A stretch of DNA of 36,396 nt. It comes from a virus. The notes beneath the pieces were generated by a model. The model was not told the DNA's origin. It worked only from the letters and a program-made list of their open reading frames with translations, and did not search any database. Within the stretch, counting starts at the first letter, position 1. Each line of letters starts with the position of its first letter. Positions 30,581 to 36,396 of this stretch are shown in pieces. The stretch is from positions 1-36,396 of the IMG/VR virus record IMGVR_UViG_3300019758_000016; one strand, given 5' to 3'. Made by a program: the position numbers and the translations under genes.

Positions 30581-32215
30581 TTAAAGTTTAATTTCTGTTA
30601 TTCTTGAATCAATGCCCAATTTATGGCAATAGTTGTTAAAATTATCAGATGCACCTGCGAAAATATCTTTCCATTTTGCGTTATAACATGTTTCCATATC
30701 ATGGTTTTTTGCGTACTCTGTGAACAGGTCAACCCATTCCAAAGATGCAAGGAAAGTATTGGTATTTAGTGTTCCCTTAAAGAAACGAAATTCCACAGTA
30801 GCGTTATTTCTGATATTTATGGCTTGATATCTTGCGTAGGCATTATCCTCGATAATGTCGTTTACATTGCAATCTTCCAGTAATGATTTACTTTTATTCT
30901 TTTTTGCCCACTGGTCAAGACCGTCGTACTCCCTGCGTGAAAATGTTACAACATCGTCCCATATTTTATCAAGCATTACAATCATTCGTGCGATTGTGGG
31001 GTTTGCATTGTTGTATTCATCCCTTAATGCTTTTCGTGATACATGCACATGCAGTCCACAAGTATCCACATCATGACTGCGTAAATCATGGAACGCTAGT
31101 TGAGAAAATGCAGTTTTGTAGTCCTTTTGCATATGGTATGCTAGTGTGGCAGGCTGTGTAGCAATCTCGAAGCCGTCAGACAATGAGCCGTCATATTTGC
31201 ACTCTATGAAATTTTCACCTAATATTTCTAAAGCACTTATTGCTCCTTTGTTCTTTTCACAACCGATACTTTCAACTTCCAACTCGATACCAAAATACTT
31301 GTCGGTTTCCTCTCCGTCCAGTTTGTAAAAATGGTCTGCTTCTGTGTGTCCATAACCCCCAATCACTGAACGATTTTCGTAACATTCGTTACAGTAGTAG
31401 TCCCCACTAAATTCTACGCTTTCATCAATTTCGATGAAATTCCCACATTCATAACATTGCCGATAGTGTTCGTATATACAACTGTTACACATTCTTTCCC
31501 CGTTTGGTGCTTCCATTACATCCCAACTGCGTACATATTCATTGCAGGTTTCGCAATGTATGAGAACCTCTCTCGCACATTCTCGGCAGTATTGTCCACC
31601 ACTTGCTCGTGTGCTAGTTCTTTTCTTGTGCCAACAACCACAATTTTCGCAATGATGATAATTTTCCGATGCACATTCTCTACATATGAACCCATCACCA
31701 GTTATGAACATATCAGATGTTCCATGATGGATTTTCCCACAGTCATGACATTCCCAACCATTAAAAACTTGCTCGTCAGTCATGTAAATTTGTAATAATT
31801 CTTGTGATAACTGCATACCACCTCTGCGAAGTCCGTAATGAATAGAACCGTCCACAACTGTAATTCCAGTAACACGAAACGCTTTTCTACGCTTGAAGCG
31901 TTTACGCAGTCCGTCAGTCATTTCTATGCCACCGTAAGTCCTGCCAACTCTTAGATATGGTTTCAGCGTTACAAAATCCCCACGCTTAAATAATGGCATT
32001 TCGTTCTCATTTGGGTCAACGAAATAAGTGCCTCTTGCCCACAACCATGAATTTTCTACCACTCTCACATGGTCACCCTCGCTAACGCTTTCAATGGTCA
32101 TAAGTTCGTTTGCTCGTGTTCTCATATCAGAATTGATATTCACACCGTTTATTTGATATGGGACTTCATCAATTGATGCGATTACTCGGACTTTCATACC
32201 TGCATAAAGTTGCAT
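30581..32215 (-). CDS. Amidoligase with SH3-like N-terminus and four zinc ribbons
   Basis: A 544-residue multidomain protein. Residues 1-150 look like small beta barrels (MKVRVIASIDEVPYQINGVN; KRGDFVTLKPYLRVG). Residues 156-281 contain four tandem CxxC...CxxC zinc ribbons (CHDCGK, CENCGC, CETCNE, CYECGN with partners CREC, CREC, CNSC, CNEC). The C-terminal half matches COOH-NH2 amidoligases: FGIELEVES (308-316), KYDGSLSDGFEIATQP (340-355), CGLHVHVSR (386-394) and TVEFRFFKGTLN (473-484). Such enzymes form amide bonds with ATP; the adjacent amidotransferase would supply ammonia. The zinc array may dock a protein or nucleic acid target. Start ATG 32215, with AAGGAG nine bases upstream. Target unknown. 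Confidence 0.85.
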   Translation of the reverse strand: MQLYAGMKVRVIASIDEVPYQINGVNINSDMRTRANELMTIESVSEGDHVRVVENSWLWARGTYFVDPNENEMPLFKRGDFVTLKPYLRVGRTYGGIEMTDGLRKRFKRRKAFRVTGITVVDGSIHYGLRRGGMQLSQELLQIYMTDEQVFNGWECHDCGKIHHGTSDMFITGDGFICRECASENYHHCENCGCWHKKRTSTRASGGQYCRECAREVLIHCETCNEYVRSWDVMEAPNGERMCNSCIYEHYRQCYECGNFIEIDESVEFSGDYYCNECYENRSVIGGYGHTEADHFYKLDGEETDKYFGIELEVESIGCEKNKGAISALEILGENFIECKYDGSLSDGFEIATQPATLAYHMQKDYKTAFSQLAFHDLRSHDVDTCGLHVHVSRKALRDEYNNANPTIARMIVMLDKIWDDVVTFSRREYDGLDQWAKKNKSKSLLEDCNVNDIIEDNAYARYQAINIRNNATVEFRFFKGTLNTNTFLASLEWVDLFTEYAKNHDMETCYNAKWKDIFAGASDNFNNYCHKLGIDSRITEIKL

Positions 32216-32234
32216 TTTCAAAATCTCCTTTTAA

Positions 32235-32375
32235 TTACCAGATTGTTTTAATGTATTCGCTGTATGAGGTGTTACCCCCATGTAATTTGTGGGACAGCCA
32301 TAACAGGCTTTCAAATAATAAGTAGGTCAACGCTACGGCAGTAGTCACCATACAGGCAAGCATAATTTCAATCAT
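32235..32375 (-). CDS. Small membrane protein, 46 residues
   Basis: ATG 32375 has a perfect GGAGG site and overlaps the previous stop (ATGA). One hydrophobic segment (residues 3-28). Second gene of the amidoligase unit. Function unknown; it might place the system at the membrane. Confidence 0.65.
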   Translation of the reverse strand: MIEIMLACMVTTAVALTYLLFESLLWLSHKLHGGNTSYSEYIKTIW

Positions 32376-32518
32376 TTTGAACCTCCTTTCACATCATTTA
32401 CAATTGTAGAAATTGCATTTTGAATTTTTCCAATCTCCTTATATGCGTTTACTGCTACGATTGGATTATCCAACATTTCAGAACAAGCATCAAGAATAGC
32501 CATCAATTGTTTTACCAT
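32372..32518 (-). CDS. Small helical protein, 48 residues, first gene of amidoligase unit
   Basis: ATG 32518 with GGGGGTGA five bases upstream; reads MVKQLMAILDACSEMLDNPI then a second helix. The alternative upstream start (32554) lacks this site. It is directly behind the unit promoter. Function unknown. Confidence 0.6.
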   Translation of the reverse strand: MVKQLMAILDACSEMLDNPIVAVNAYKEIGKIQNAISTIVNDVKGGSK

Positions 32519-32560
32519 TTTTTCACCCCCTGTTTTGTGTTTCGTGTTTAGCACTCTTTT

Positions 32561-32589
32561 AGTATATCACCACTTTTCCATAATGTCAA
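32561..32589 (-). promoter_or_regulatory. Consensus promoter of the amidoligase unit
   Basis: TTGACA (32589-32584), 17-base spacer, TATACT (32566-32561). It gives the unit expression independent of the late promoters. Confidence 0.85.
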
Positions 32590-32599
32590 GAACTTTTTT

Positions 32600-33190
32600 T
32601 GAGCTTTCCAAATCCGTTTGGTGGTCGAAGTCAATCGCCAGTTTCCAACCCTGTTTGGTGTGTCGCTCGTTTGAACTGTTTATATCTTAATCCATAAATG
32701 TGAACTAGATATGAACAAATTATGAACAAATTATGAACATTCCAAAATACAGGGGATACATATATAAATGCGTGTGTATGTGCGTGTGTGTAGCGTGTAC
32801 GACGCTTAAAACGCTCTCACAGGCTCTCACAGGCTCATATAGAGCATTTAAGGCTATGGGGTATATACTGACCCTCACAGACTCTTAAAACGCTTTACAG
32901 GGGATTATAGACGCTTTACTAATTTAGCACTTTAGTTCGTGAAAGTTTTCGGTCCACTTTAGCACGCTAAATCGTTAGCACTTTAGTGCGTGAAAGTCTT
33001 GCATCCAGATATTACCACCTCCCCATATATACCTAAAGAGTTTGAAAGCTGTGCCTTATAGAGTTTGAAAGCTGTGAATGGCTCTGTGACGCTCTGAGAG
33101 GCTCTACAACGGCTTTTAAGGTACAGGGGTATATAAACATACTGCTAGGGGTCTTAAAACGCATTCTACGGCTTACAGGGGCATAACAAA
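32600..33190. repeat. Repeat-rich non-coding region between amidoligase unit and small terminase
   Basis: No gene on either strand. It holds an 11-base tandem TATGAACAAAT (32710, 32721, partial 32732), a GT-rich run (32771-32798), a 10-base tandem GCTCTCACAG (32813, 32823, diverged 32833), CTTAAAACGC at 32805, 32884 and 33153, TACAGGGG at 32749, 32896, 33122 and 33174, and a 23-base repeat TTAGCACTTTAG-CGTGAAAGT (32924-32946, 32975-32997). Being next to the small terminase it is a candidate packaging site or origin. Confidence 0.7.
33038..33076 (+). repeat. Pair of GAGTTTGAAAGCTGTG repeats, 23 bases apart
   Basis: Identical 16-base copies at 33038-33053 and 33061-33076; a partial copy (GAGTTTGAAAACT) is at 33274-33286. 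The core and the 23-base step equal those at 8639-8671. Confidence 0.75.
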
Positions 33191-33191
33191 A

Positions 33192-33216
33192 GACACCCAC
33201 CATAATAGTGAGTGCC
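33192..33216 (-). terminator. Terminator after small terminase gene
   Basis: Minus strand stem GGCACTCAC / GTGGGTGTC (9 pairs, two G-U), 7-base loop, followed by TTTTGTTAT. It lies about 90 bases past the stop at 33307. Confidence 0.7.
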
Positions 33217-33306
33217 TAATGCAAGAAAGGGAGAATTATGAAATGCAGTTTAGCGTCTTGCCAAGGACGTATAGAGTTTGAAAACTACCCAATTATAATA
33301 TCCATA

Positions 33307-33822
33307 TTATTTCAACCCCATTTGTTTAATTTTATCAGCCACTTCATCAGCAGACACTTTTGTATCCGATGTGATTTCGACCTTTTGGTTTTCCACATAG
33401 TTATATTGTGTTTTAAGTTTGAACATTTGTGGTACTGGTTTGTTATCCAATTTAGCATGGTAAACCATTTCCATAATTTTCATTGCTCTATTCAAAACTT
33501 TGTATTTGACACAATACTTTTCTTCTCGCAACCACCTAGAAAATTGTCCATCGCTAACATTTAACCATACGATTAAAGCAGGTCTTGACGGTTCAAGATT
33601 TATTTCCTCGCACGTTTCAAAAAATTCGTTCACACTTTGTTCAAATTCTTCGTCCGTCCATTTACCTTTATATTCAATCCTATTATCCAAAAGAATACGA
33701 GTTTTAGCCATAACAGATTGCGTTAAATCGTCGGCTTGAAATTTAGCCAACTTAGCATCATCAAAGTTTTTCAGTCCTGCGTTTTCTGCACAGGTATGTT
33801 TTCCTTTACTTGGTCTAGGCAT
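33307..33822 (-). CDS. Terminase small subunit (probable)
   Basis: A 171-residue protein. A middle helix-turn-helix-like part (ALIVWLNVSDGQFSRWLREE) precedes LNRAMKIMEMVYHAKLDNKP, and the C-terminus (QYNYVENQKVEITSDTKVSA, DEVADKIKQMGLK) matches small terminases, whose tail often reads ...V-K-E-V-x-I-T. It would bind the packaging site and hand DNA to the large subunit; the repeat region just downstream is a natural target. The two terminase genes are about 5.4 kb apart, split by the amidoligase unit. GGAGG precedes ATG 33822, with a late-class promoter upstream. Confidence 0.65.
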   Translation of the reverse strand: MPRPSKGKHTCAENAGLKNFDDAKLAKFQADDLTQSVMAKTRILLDNRIEYKGKWTDEEFEQSVNEFFETCEEINLEPSRPALIVWLNVSDGQFSRWLREEKYCVKYKVLNRAMKIMEMVYHAKLDNKPVPQMFKLKTQYNYVENQKVEITSDTKVSADEVADKIKQMGLK

Positions 33823-33860
33823 AATGTAAATCCTCCATTCATAGTAATCTCTATACTTTT

Positions 33861-33893
33861 ATTATACCATAAACCAATAAGAAAAATAACATC
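33861..33893 (-). promoter_or_regulatory. Late-class promoter for small terminase
   Basis: Minus strand GATGTTA (33893-33887), 17 bases, TGGTATAAT (33869-33861). The segment is nearly the same as that at 24892-24924 beyond the boxes (GATGTTATT start, TTTATGGTATAATA end). Confidence 0.75.
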
Positions 33894-34008
33894 ATTCTTC
33901 ATAAATAAAATCAAGAAATGACTTGACGCAATTATGGACTGCAAAACATAATAAACCGACAATAACTAACACACAAATAACTAGAAATATTACTCCAAAA
34001 ATTACCAT
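33892..34008 (-). CDS. Small membrane peptide, 38 residues
   Basis: ATG 34008 with GGTGGGTGAG upstream; one strongly hydrophobic helix (MVIFGVIFLVICVLVIVGLL) then HNCVKSFLDFIYEE. Its stop overlaps the late promoter. Function unknown. Confidence 0.5.
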   Translation of the reverse strand: MVIFGVIFLVICVLVIVGLLCFAVHNCVKSFLDFIYEE

Positions 34009-34031
34009 TATTCTCACCCACCGTTAAAAAT

Positions 34032-34109
34032 CTATTTCAACATTTCAGAAACTACTGCCAAAGTCGCTCCAATTATACCACCTAAAACCATACACTGTAC
34101 AACTCCCAT
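34032..34109 (-). CDS. Tiny membrane peptide, 25 residues
   Basis: ATG 34109 with GGGGGTG upstream, three bases after the previous stop; reads MGVVQCMVLGGIIGATLAVV then SEMLK. The ribosome site and tight packing support it; size makes it uncertain. Confidence 0.4.
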   Translation of the reverse strand: MGVVQCMVLGGIIGATLAVVSEMLK

Positions 34110-34111
34110 TT

Positions 34112-34195
34112 TTACACCCCCATAAACTGTAACCAACAAACGTACAGTCCACCGACTAAGATACCAGAACAAAATGCCAGTAAATGTTTATTCAT
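34112..34195 (-). CDS. Tiny membrane peptide, 27 residues
   Basis: ATG 34195 with GGAGG upstream; reads MNKHLLAFCSGILVGGLYVC then WLQFMGV, one membrane helix. First of three consecutive membrane peptides. Function unknown. Confidence 0.45.
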   Translation of the reverse strand: MNKHLLAFCSGILVGGLYVCWLQFMGV

Positions 34196-34214
34196 AATTT
34201 TAATACCTCCGAAT

Positions 34215-34448
34215 TTATTCTTCCATCAAACCAATGTTTTTACTAGCTAATAATAAACTTTCATATAATGAACTCTCCTCAAATTTTTGCAACTCCACTT
34301 TAACCGCGTGTCTTTCATAAAAAGCTTCAATCGCTGTACTAGTTGTAAGTCCCAATGAAGCCGTGATTAAAGTCAATTCTCTCCCACTCAATTCCAGTGT
34401 GTACTGTTTCTTATAAATATTCTCTTTTTCCATATCTAAGATTTTCAT
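34215..34448 (-). CDS. Hypothetical protein, 77 residues
   Basis: ATG 34448 with AAAGGA upstream. Reads MKILDMEKENIYKKQYTLEL, a strand and then helices (RELTLITASLGLTTSTAIEA). Not recognised. A second in-frame ATG is at codon 6. In an operon with the zinc-finger gene upstream and the membrane peptides downstream. Confidence 0.65.
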   Translation of the reverse strand: MKILDMEKENIYKKQYTLELSGRELTLITASLGLTTSTAIEAFYERHAVKVELQKFEESSLYESLLLASKNIGLMEE

Positions 34449-34493
34449 TTTTCATTTTCCTTTCATAATTAAATATATCCCACCTTAACGGAA

Positions 34494-34673
34494 CTAACAA
34501 TAATCATAAACAAATGTTCCAGATTTTCTATCCTCACAAGCCAATCGTCTATTACCTTGAATTTTGGTTACACAATGTTTGCAATTACTTCCACTAATGC
34601 GATATAATTTTTCATAAGCAGTTTTCACTTTTCTTCTAGCTTTTTTATTAACCTTACTCTTAAAATTAGCCAT
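34494..34673 (-). CDS. Basic Cys-containing small protein, 59 residues
   Basis: ATG 34673 with AAGGAGG upstream. Very basic N-terminus (MANFKSKVNKKARRKVKTAY) followed by CKHC and two more cysteines (ACED, YDYC) that could hold zinc. Likely binds nucleic acid; family unknown. First gene after control region R2. Confidence 0.6.
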   Translation of the reverse strand: MANFKSKVNKKARRKVKTAYEKLYRISGSNCKHCVTKIQGNRRLACEDRKSGTFVYDYC

Positions 34674-34689
34674 ACCTAAAAAACCTCCT

Positions 34690-34933
34690 TAACAGATATA
34701 ACAGAAATAACAGCACTTTCCTACCTCTTTATATATTACTTTTATTTACTATTATACTTTATTTATTATCTTTTATTGTTAGTAATAGAAAAAGAATAAT
34801 ATATATAGTATATAAAGGTGTAGAAAAGCACCATATAGCACAAGATGTAGTGGTTCAAAATCCTAACGGACACTAGAGAAGAACCGTTAAAACAACTGTT
34901 AGCTATCCGTTAAAATCCCAACTGTTAGCCTAT
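34690..34933. repeat. Control region R2: TAACAG-type repeats with the layout of R1
   Basis: Three AACAG boxes at 9-base steps (34690-34714), GTTAGTAA at 34778-34785, CTAACGG at 34863-34869, then tandem copies CCGTTAAAA-ACTGTTAGC-TAT at 34884-34906 and 34907-34933. No gene lies here. I find no TTGACA promoter in it. See R1 at 8341-8560. Confidence 0.65.
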
Positions 34934-34936
34934 TTG

Positions 34937-35233
34937 TTACTCTTTTGTAATCATTTCATCAATATTACAAGCCGTTTTTATATCAGTAACGGATGAAACG
35001 CTAATTTCTAACAGAATAGATTTACGGTTTTCACTACAATCTAAAACAAAATTTGGGTATGAAATGCGATGAAGTCTACCTGTTAACTCCTCTAAAATAG
35101 ATACTTTGCTACCACGTCTGAATATATCGTATTTACCATAATTCTTATCATAAGTCAGTTTTACTTCATTATCGACCATGAAAATTTCGCCTTTAAACTC
35201 CAAACATTCAATGTGTTTTACTTCATTTTCCAT
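34937..35233 (-). CDS. Hypothetical protein, 98 residues
   Basis: Beta-rich, acidic protein (MENEVKHIECLEFKGEIFMV; YGKYDIFRRGSKVSILEELT). Its start overlaps the previous stop. The FRRGSKVSIL segment might be an SH3-like barrel. Not recognised. Confidence 0.7.
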   Translation of the reverse strand: MENEVKHIECLEFKGEIFMVDNEVKLTYDKNYGKYDIFRRGSKVSILEELTGRLHRISYPNFVLDCSENRKSILLEISVSSVTDIKTACNIDEMITKE

Positions 35234-35418
35234 TATTTTCTACCATCCTTAAATTCATTTTTATGTGATTCAATCCACTTTTCTATCGCAAAATCGTAAC
35301 ATCCTGTTTCAATTGGAGTATCACATTTACTTGGAATACGGTAAAAATAACAACCGTAATCGTTGCTATATCGTCCGTTTTCACACACTGATTTGATTGC
35401 TTTTTCAGTTACGGTCAT
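35233..35418 (-). CDS. Hypothetical protein, 61 residues
   Basis: Reads MTVTEKAIKSVCENGRYSND then YGCYFYRIPSKCDTPIETGC; four cysteines in 40 residues could bind metal. ATG 35418 overlaps the upstream stop (ATGA). Not recognised. Confidence 0.65.
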   Translation of the reverse strand: MTVTEKAIKSVCENGRYSNDYGCYFYRIPSKCDTPIETGCYDFAIEKWIESHKNEFKDGRK

Positions 35419-35564
35419 TTTCCCTCACCAAACCTCTCATATAATTCCTTAATTTTAGATTTCGCCACCAACAAACCATCACTTTTTGTACCTTTGCAAA
35501 TCCTATATTCATTCATTTTCTTAGTCAACTCCTGTTGTATAATATCATATTCAAATTTAGTCAT
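35415..35564 (-). CDS. Small helical protein, 49 residues
   Basis: ATG 35564 with GAAAGGTAG upstream; reads MTKFEYDIIQQELTKKMNEY and ends LYERFGEGK, two charged helices. It fits between its neighbours with a 4-base overlap. Function unknown. Confidence 0.6.
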   Translation of the reverse strand: MTKFEYDIIQQELTKKMNEYRICKGTKSDGLLVAKSKIKELYERFGEGK

Positions 35565-35565
35565 T

Positions 35566-35883
35566 TTAACTACCTTTCTTAGTAATATTTAATATAAAAT
35601 TAGCATCTTCAACAACTCTTTGCTTGTCAAAACCCTCTAATCTTGGGTAAAGTTGCATTCCAGTACCAATTTCAAAGTCATAAAACGCTGAATGATACCG
35701 AGATTGCTTAAATTCATCTGGAAAATCGTTCATCATACCGTATAATTGGATGCAATTTCCGTCATAAACTTCATCGGAACAAACATTCTGGTCTAAATCA
35801 TAGTAGATGTATGAGTGTACTAACAACCACCGTTCCAGTAGGTTTATTTTTTCAACAATGCTAAATTCTTTTCTAAAAGTCAA
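35566..35883 (-). CDS. LigA-related protein (DNA ligase adenylation-domain fragment family)
   Basis: A 105-residue protein with YYDLDQNVCSDEVYD, which resembles the Ia segment of NAD-dependent DNA ligases (YYxxDxxxxSDxxYD). The catalytic nucleotidyl-transfer domain is absent, so it cannot be a ligase by itself. Such stand-alone LigA-related proteins recur in Bacillota phages without a known role. ATG 35883; a TTT-rich leader without strong ribosome site. Confidence 0.7.
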   Translation of the reverse strand: MTFRKEFSIVEKINLLERWLLVHSYIYYDLDQNVCSDEVYDGNCIQLYGMMNDFPDEFKQSRYHSAFYDFEIGTGMQLYPRLEGFDKQRVVEDANFILNITKKGS

Positions 35884-35895
35884 GTTAAATCCCCC

Positions 35896-36102
35896 TTAAA
35901 ACCAAATCCATTTCAAACAAGTAACAAATAGTGATAATACAAACGACGCAAATGTAAATAACAATGGAATATAAGCCAAACACATTAGAACATTTTCCGT
36001 TTTAGTATCTGGTTTTGCACAACACCCACATAATCCAAATATGAAAAAGAATAAGAACGATGTCCAAAACATTTTTACGATTACATCAGCAAATAATATC
36101 AT
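35896..36102 (-). CDS. Small two-helix membrane protein
   Basis: A 68-residue protein with hydrophobic segments at about 9-26 (VKMFWTSFLFFFIFGLCG) and 38-64, separated by a polar CAKPDTKTEN loop. GGAGATATTAA precedes ATG 36102. Function unknown; host takeover or exclusion roles are possible. Confidence 0.65.
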   Translation of the reverse strand: MILFADVIVKMFWTSFLFFFIFGLCGCCAKPDTKTENVLMCLAYIPLLFTFASFVLSLFVTCLKWIWF

Positions 36103-36113
36103 TTAATATCTCC

Positions 36114-36396
36114 TTAAAAACTAAATCTACAAGCACTAAATCTACAAGCACTAGCACCAACAATTCCGTTCTCGTCAGCATCATCACTCTCATTGATACA
36201 AATATGACACCCATCAACTGGTCTTTCAACATCATTTTCATCTTTCTCAATGAGTTTTAGGCAGTTAGCATCTTCATTAAAAAACCAACCATGACCCTCT
36301 GGACACTCTCTGTTACAATCATGACCTTTGATATGATTATCAAAATGAACCCCAATTCTGCAGAAATTACTATCAATAGCAATCACAGTTCCATAA
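36114..36396 (-). CDS. Small Cys/His-rich protein, 5' end possibly cut by window
   Basis: At least 90 residues. The frame is open to the right edge; GTG 36386 is the only start codon inside, and codons before it (YGT) suggest the true start is outside. Motif HIKGHDCNRECPEGHGWFFN could bind metal. The C-terminus ends with a duplicated SACRF, encoded by a 15-base tandem repeat at 36121-36150. Not recognised. Confidence 0.6.
   Translation of the reverse strand, partial: YGTVIAIDSNFCRIGVHFDNHIKGHDCNRECPEGHGWFFNEDANCLKLIEKDENDVERPVDGCHICINESDDADENGIVGASACRFSACRFSF

Noticed and set aside
32600-33190. CRISPR array
   Set aside because: Repeats are short, of several unrelated types and irregularly spaced; there are no uniform spacers.
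33238-33564. Plus-strand frame with a good GAAAGGGAG ribosome-like site before ATG
   Set aside because: After about 20 codons it runs antisense through the small terminase gene and its protein is an implausible Phe/His/Ile-rich string. No promoter was seen.
33771-33962. Minus-strand frame of 63 codons over the small terminase start
   Set aside because: It covers the late promoter and the terminase start in another frame, without a ribosome site.
1-36396. The two window ends might join as a circular genome
   Set aside because: Joining would fuse the helicase frame straight into the right-end Cys/His-rich protein, which does not resemble a helicase C-terminus.

Overview
The window is part of the genome of a tailed phage (or prophage) with siphovirus-type genes and an AT-rich, Bacillota-like character. 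The tape measure gene, tail tube, tail assembly chaperone pair, SPP1-type portal and head-tail connectors show a long flexible tail. Strong Shine-Dalgarno sites, frequent TTG starts and Bacillota-type holins point to a Gram-positive-lineage host. Two lysis-region enzymes carry S-layer homology (SLH) segments, which suggests a host whose envelope displays SLH ligands (for example some Clostridia or Negativicutes). The genus cannot be named from the sequence. I see no integrase or repressor, so lifestyle is undecided. Both ends are cut inside genes.

Almost every gene is on the minus strand, so the phage reads from high to low coordinates. From right to left: 36396-33892 is a run of small, mostly unrecognised genes, including a LigA-related protein and several tiny membrane peptides. 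33822-33307 is a probable small terminase, followed by a terminator. 33190-32600 is a repeat-rich, non-coding stretch. 32589-29495 is a visibly more GC-rich, self-contained unit: a consensus promoter, two small genes, a zinc-ribbon amidoligase, a class II glutamine amidotransferase and a hairpin. 29057-29354 holds the only convincing plus-strand gene, with its own perfect promoter. 28952-24940 encodes a metallophosphoesterase, large terminase and portal. 24833-20690 encodes scaffold, capsid, connectors and tail tube. 20662-12035 encodes the tail chaperones (with a -1 frameshift), tape measure and distal tail proteins. 11919-8708 holds an XkdX-like peptide, a subtilase-like protein, an endolysin, two holin-type proteins and small structural genes, closed by a terminator. 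8707-8240 is a control region. 8239-1 is the replication and recombination block: a sigma-like factor, ERCC4 nuclease, RecT annealing protein, PD-(D/E)XK exonuclease, HD protein, SSB-like protein, family B DNA polymerase and a primase-helicase.

Two promoter classes can be read. The replication block and the amidoligase unit use TTGACA-N17-TATAMT (host sigma-A type). Three late units (small terminase; phosphoesterase-large terminase-portal; scaffold-capsid-tail) share another signature, GATGTTA-N17-TGGTAYAMT, with a poor -35 box. The sigma-like protein at 7772-8239 is a natural candidate for recognising them. Two intergenic regions (8341-8560 and 34690-34933) have the same internal layout of TAACAG-type repeats, and a 23-bp-spaced pair of AGTTTGAAAG boxes recurs at 8639 and 33039. 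Neither is explained by the genes.

The most unusual items are the amidoligase-amidotransferase unit, the late promoter set, the duplicated control regions, and a DNA polymerase whose reading frame includes the whole proofreading exonuclease but has no ATG, GTG or TTG start.
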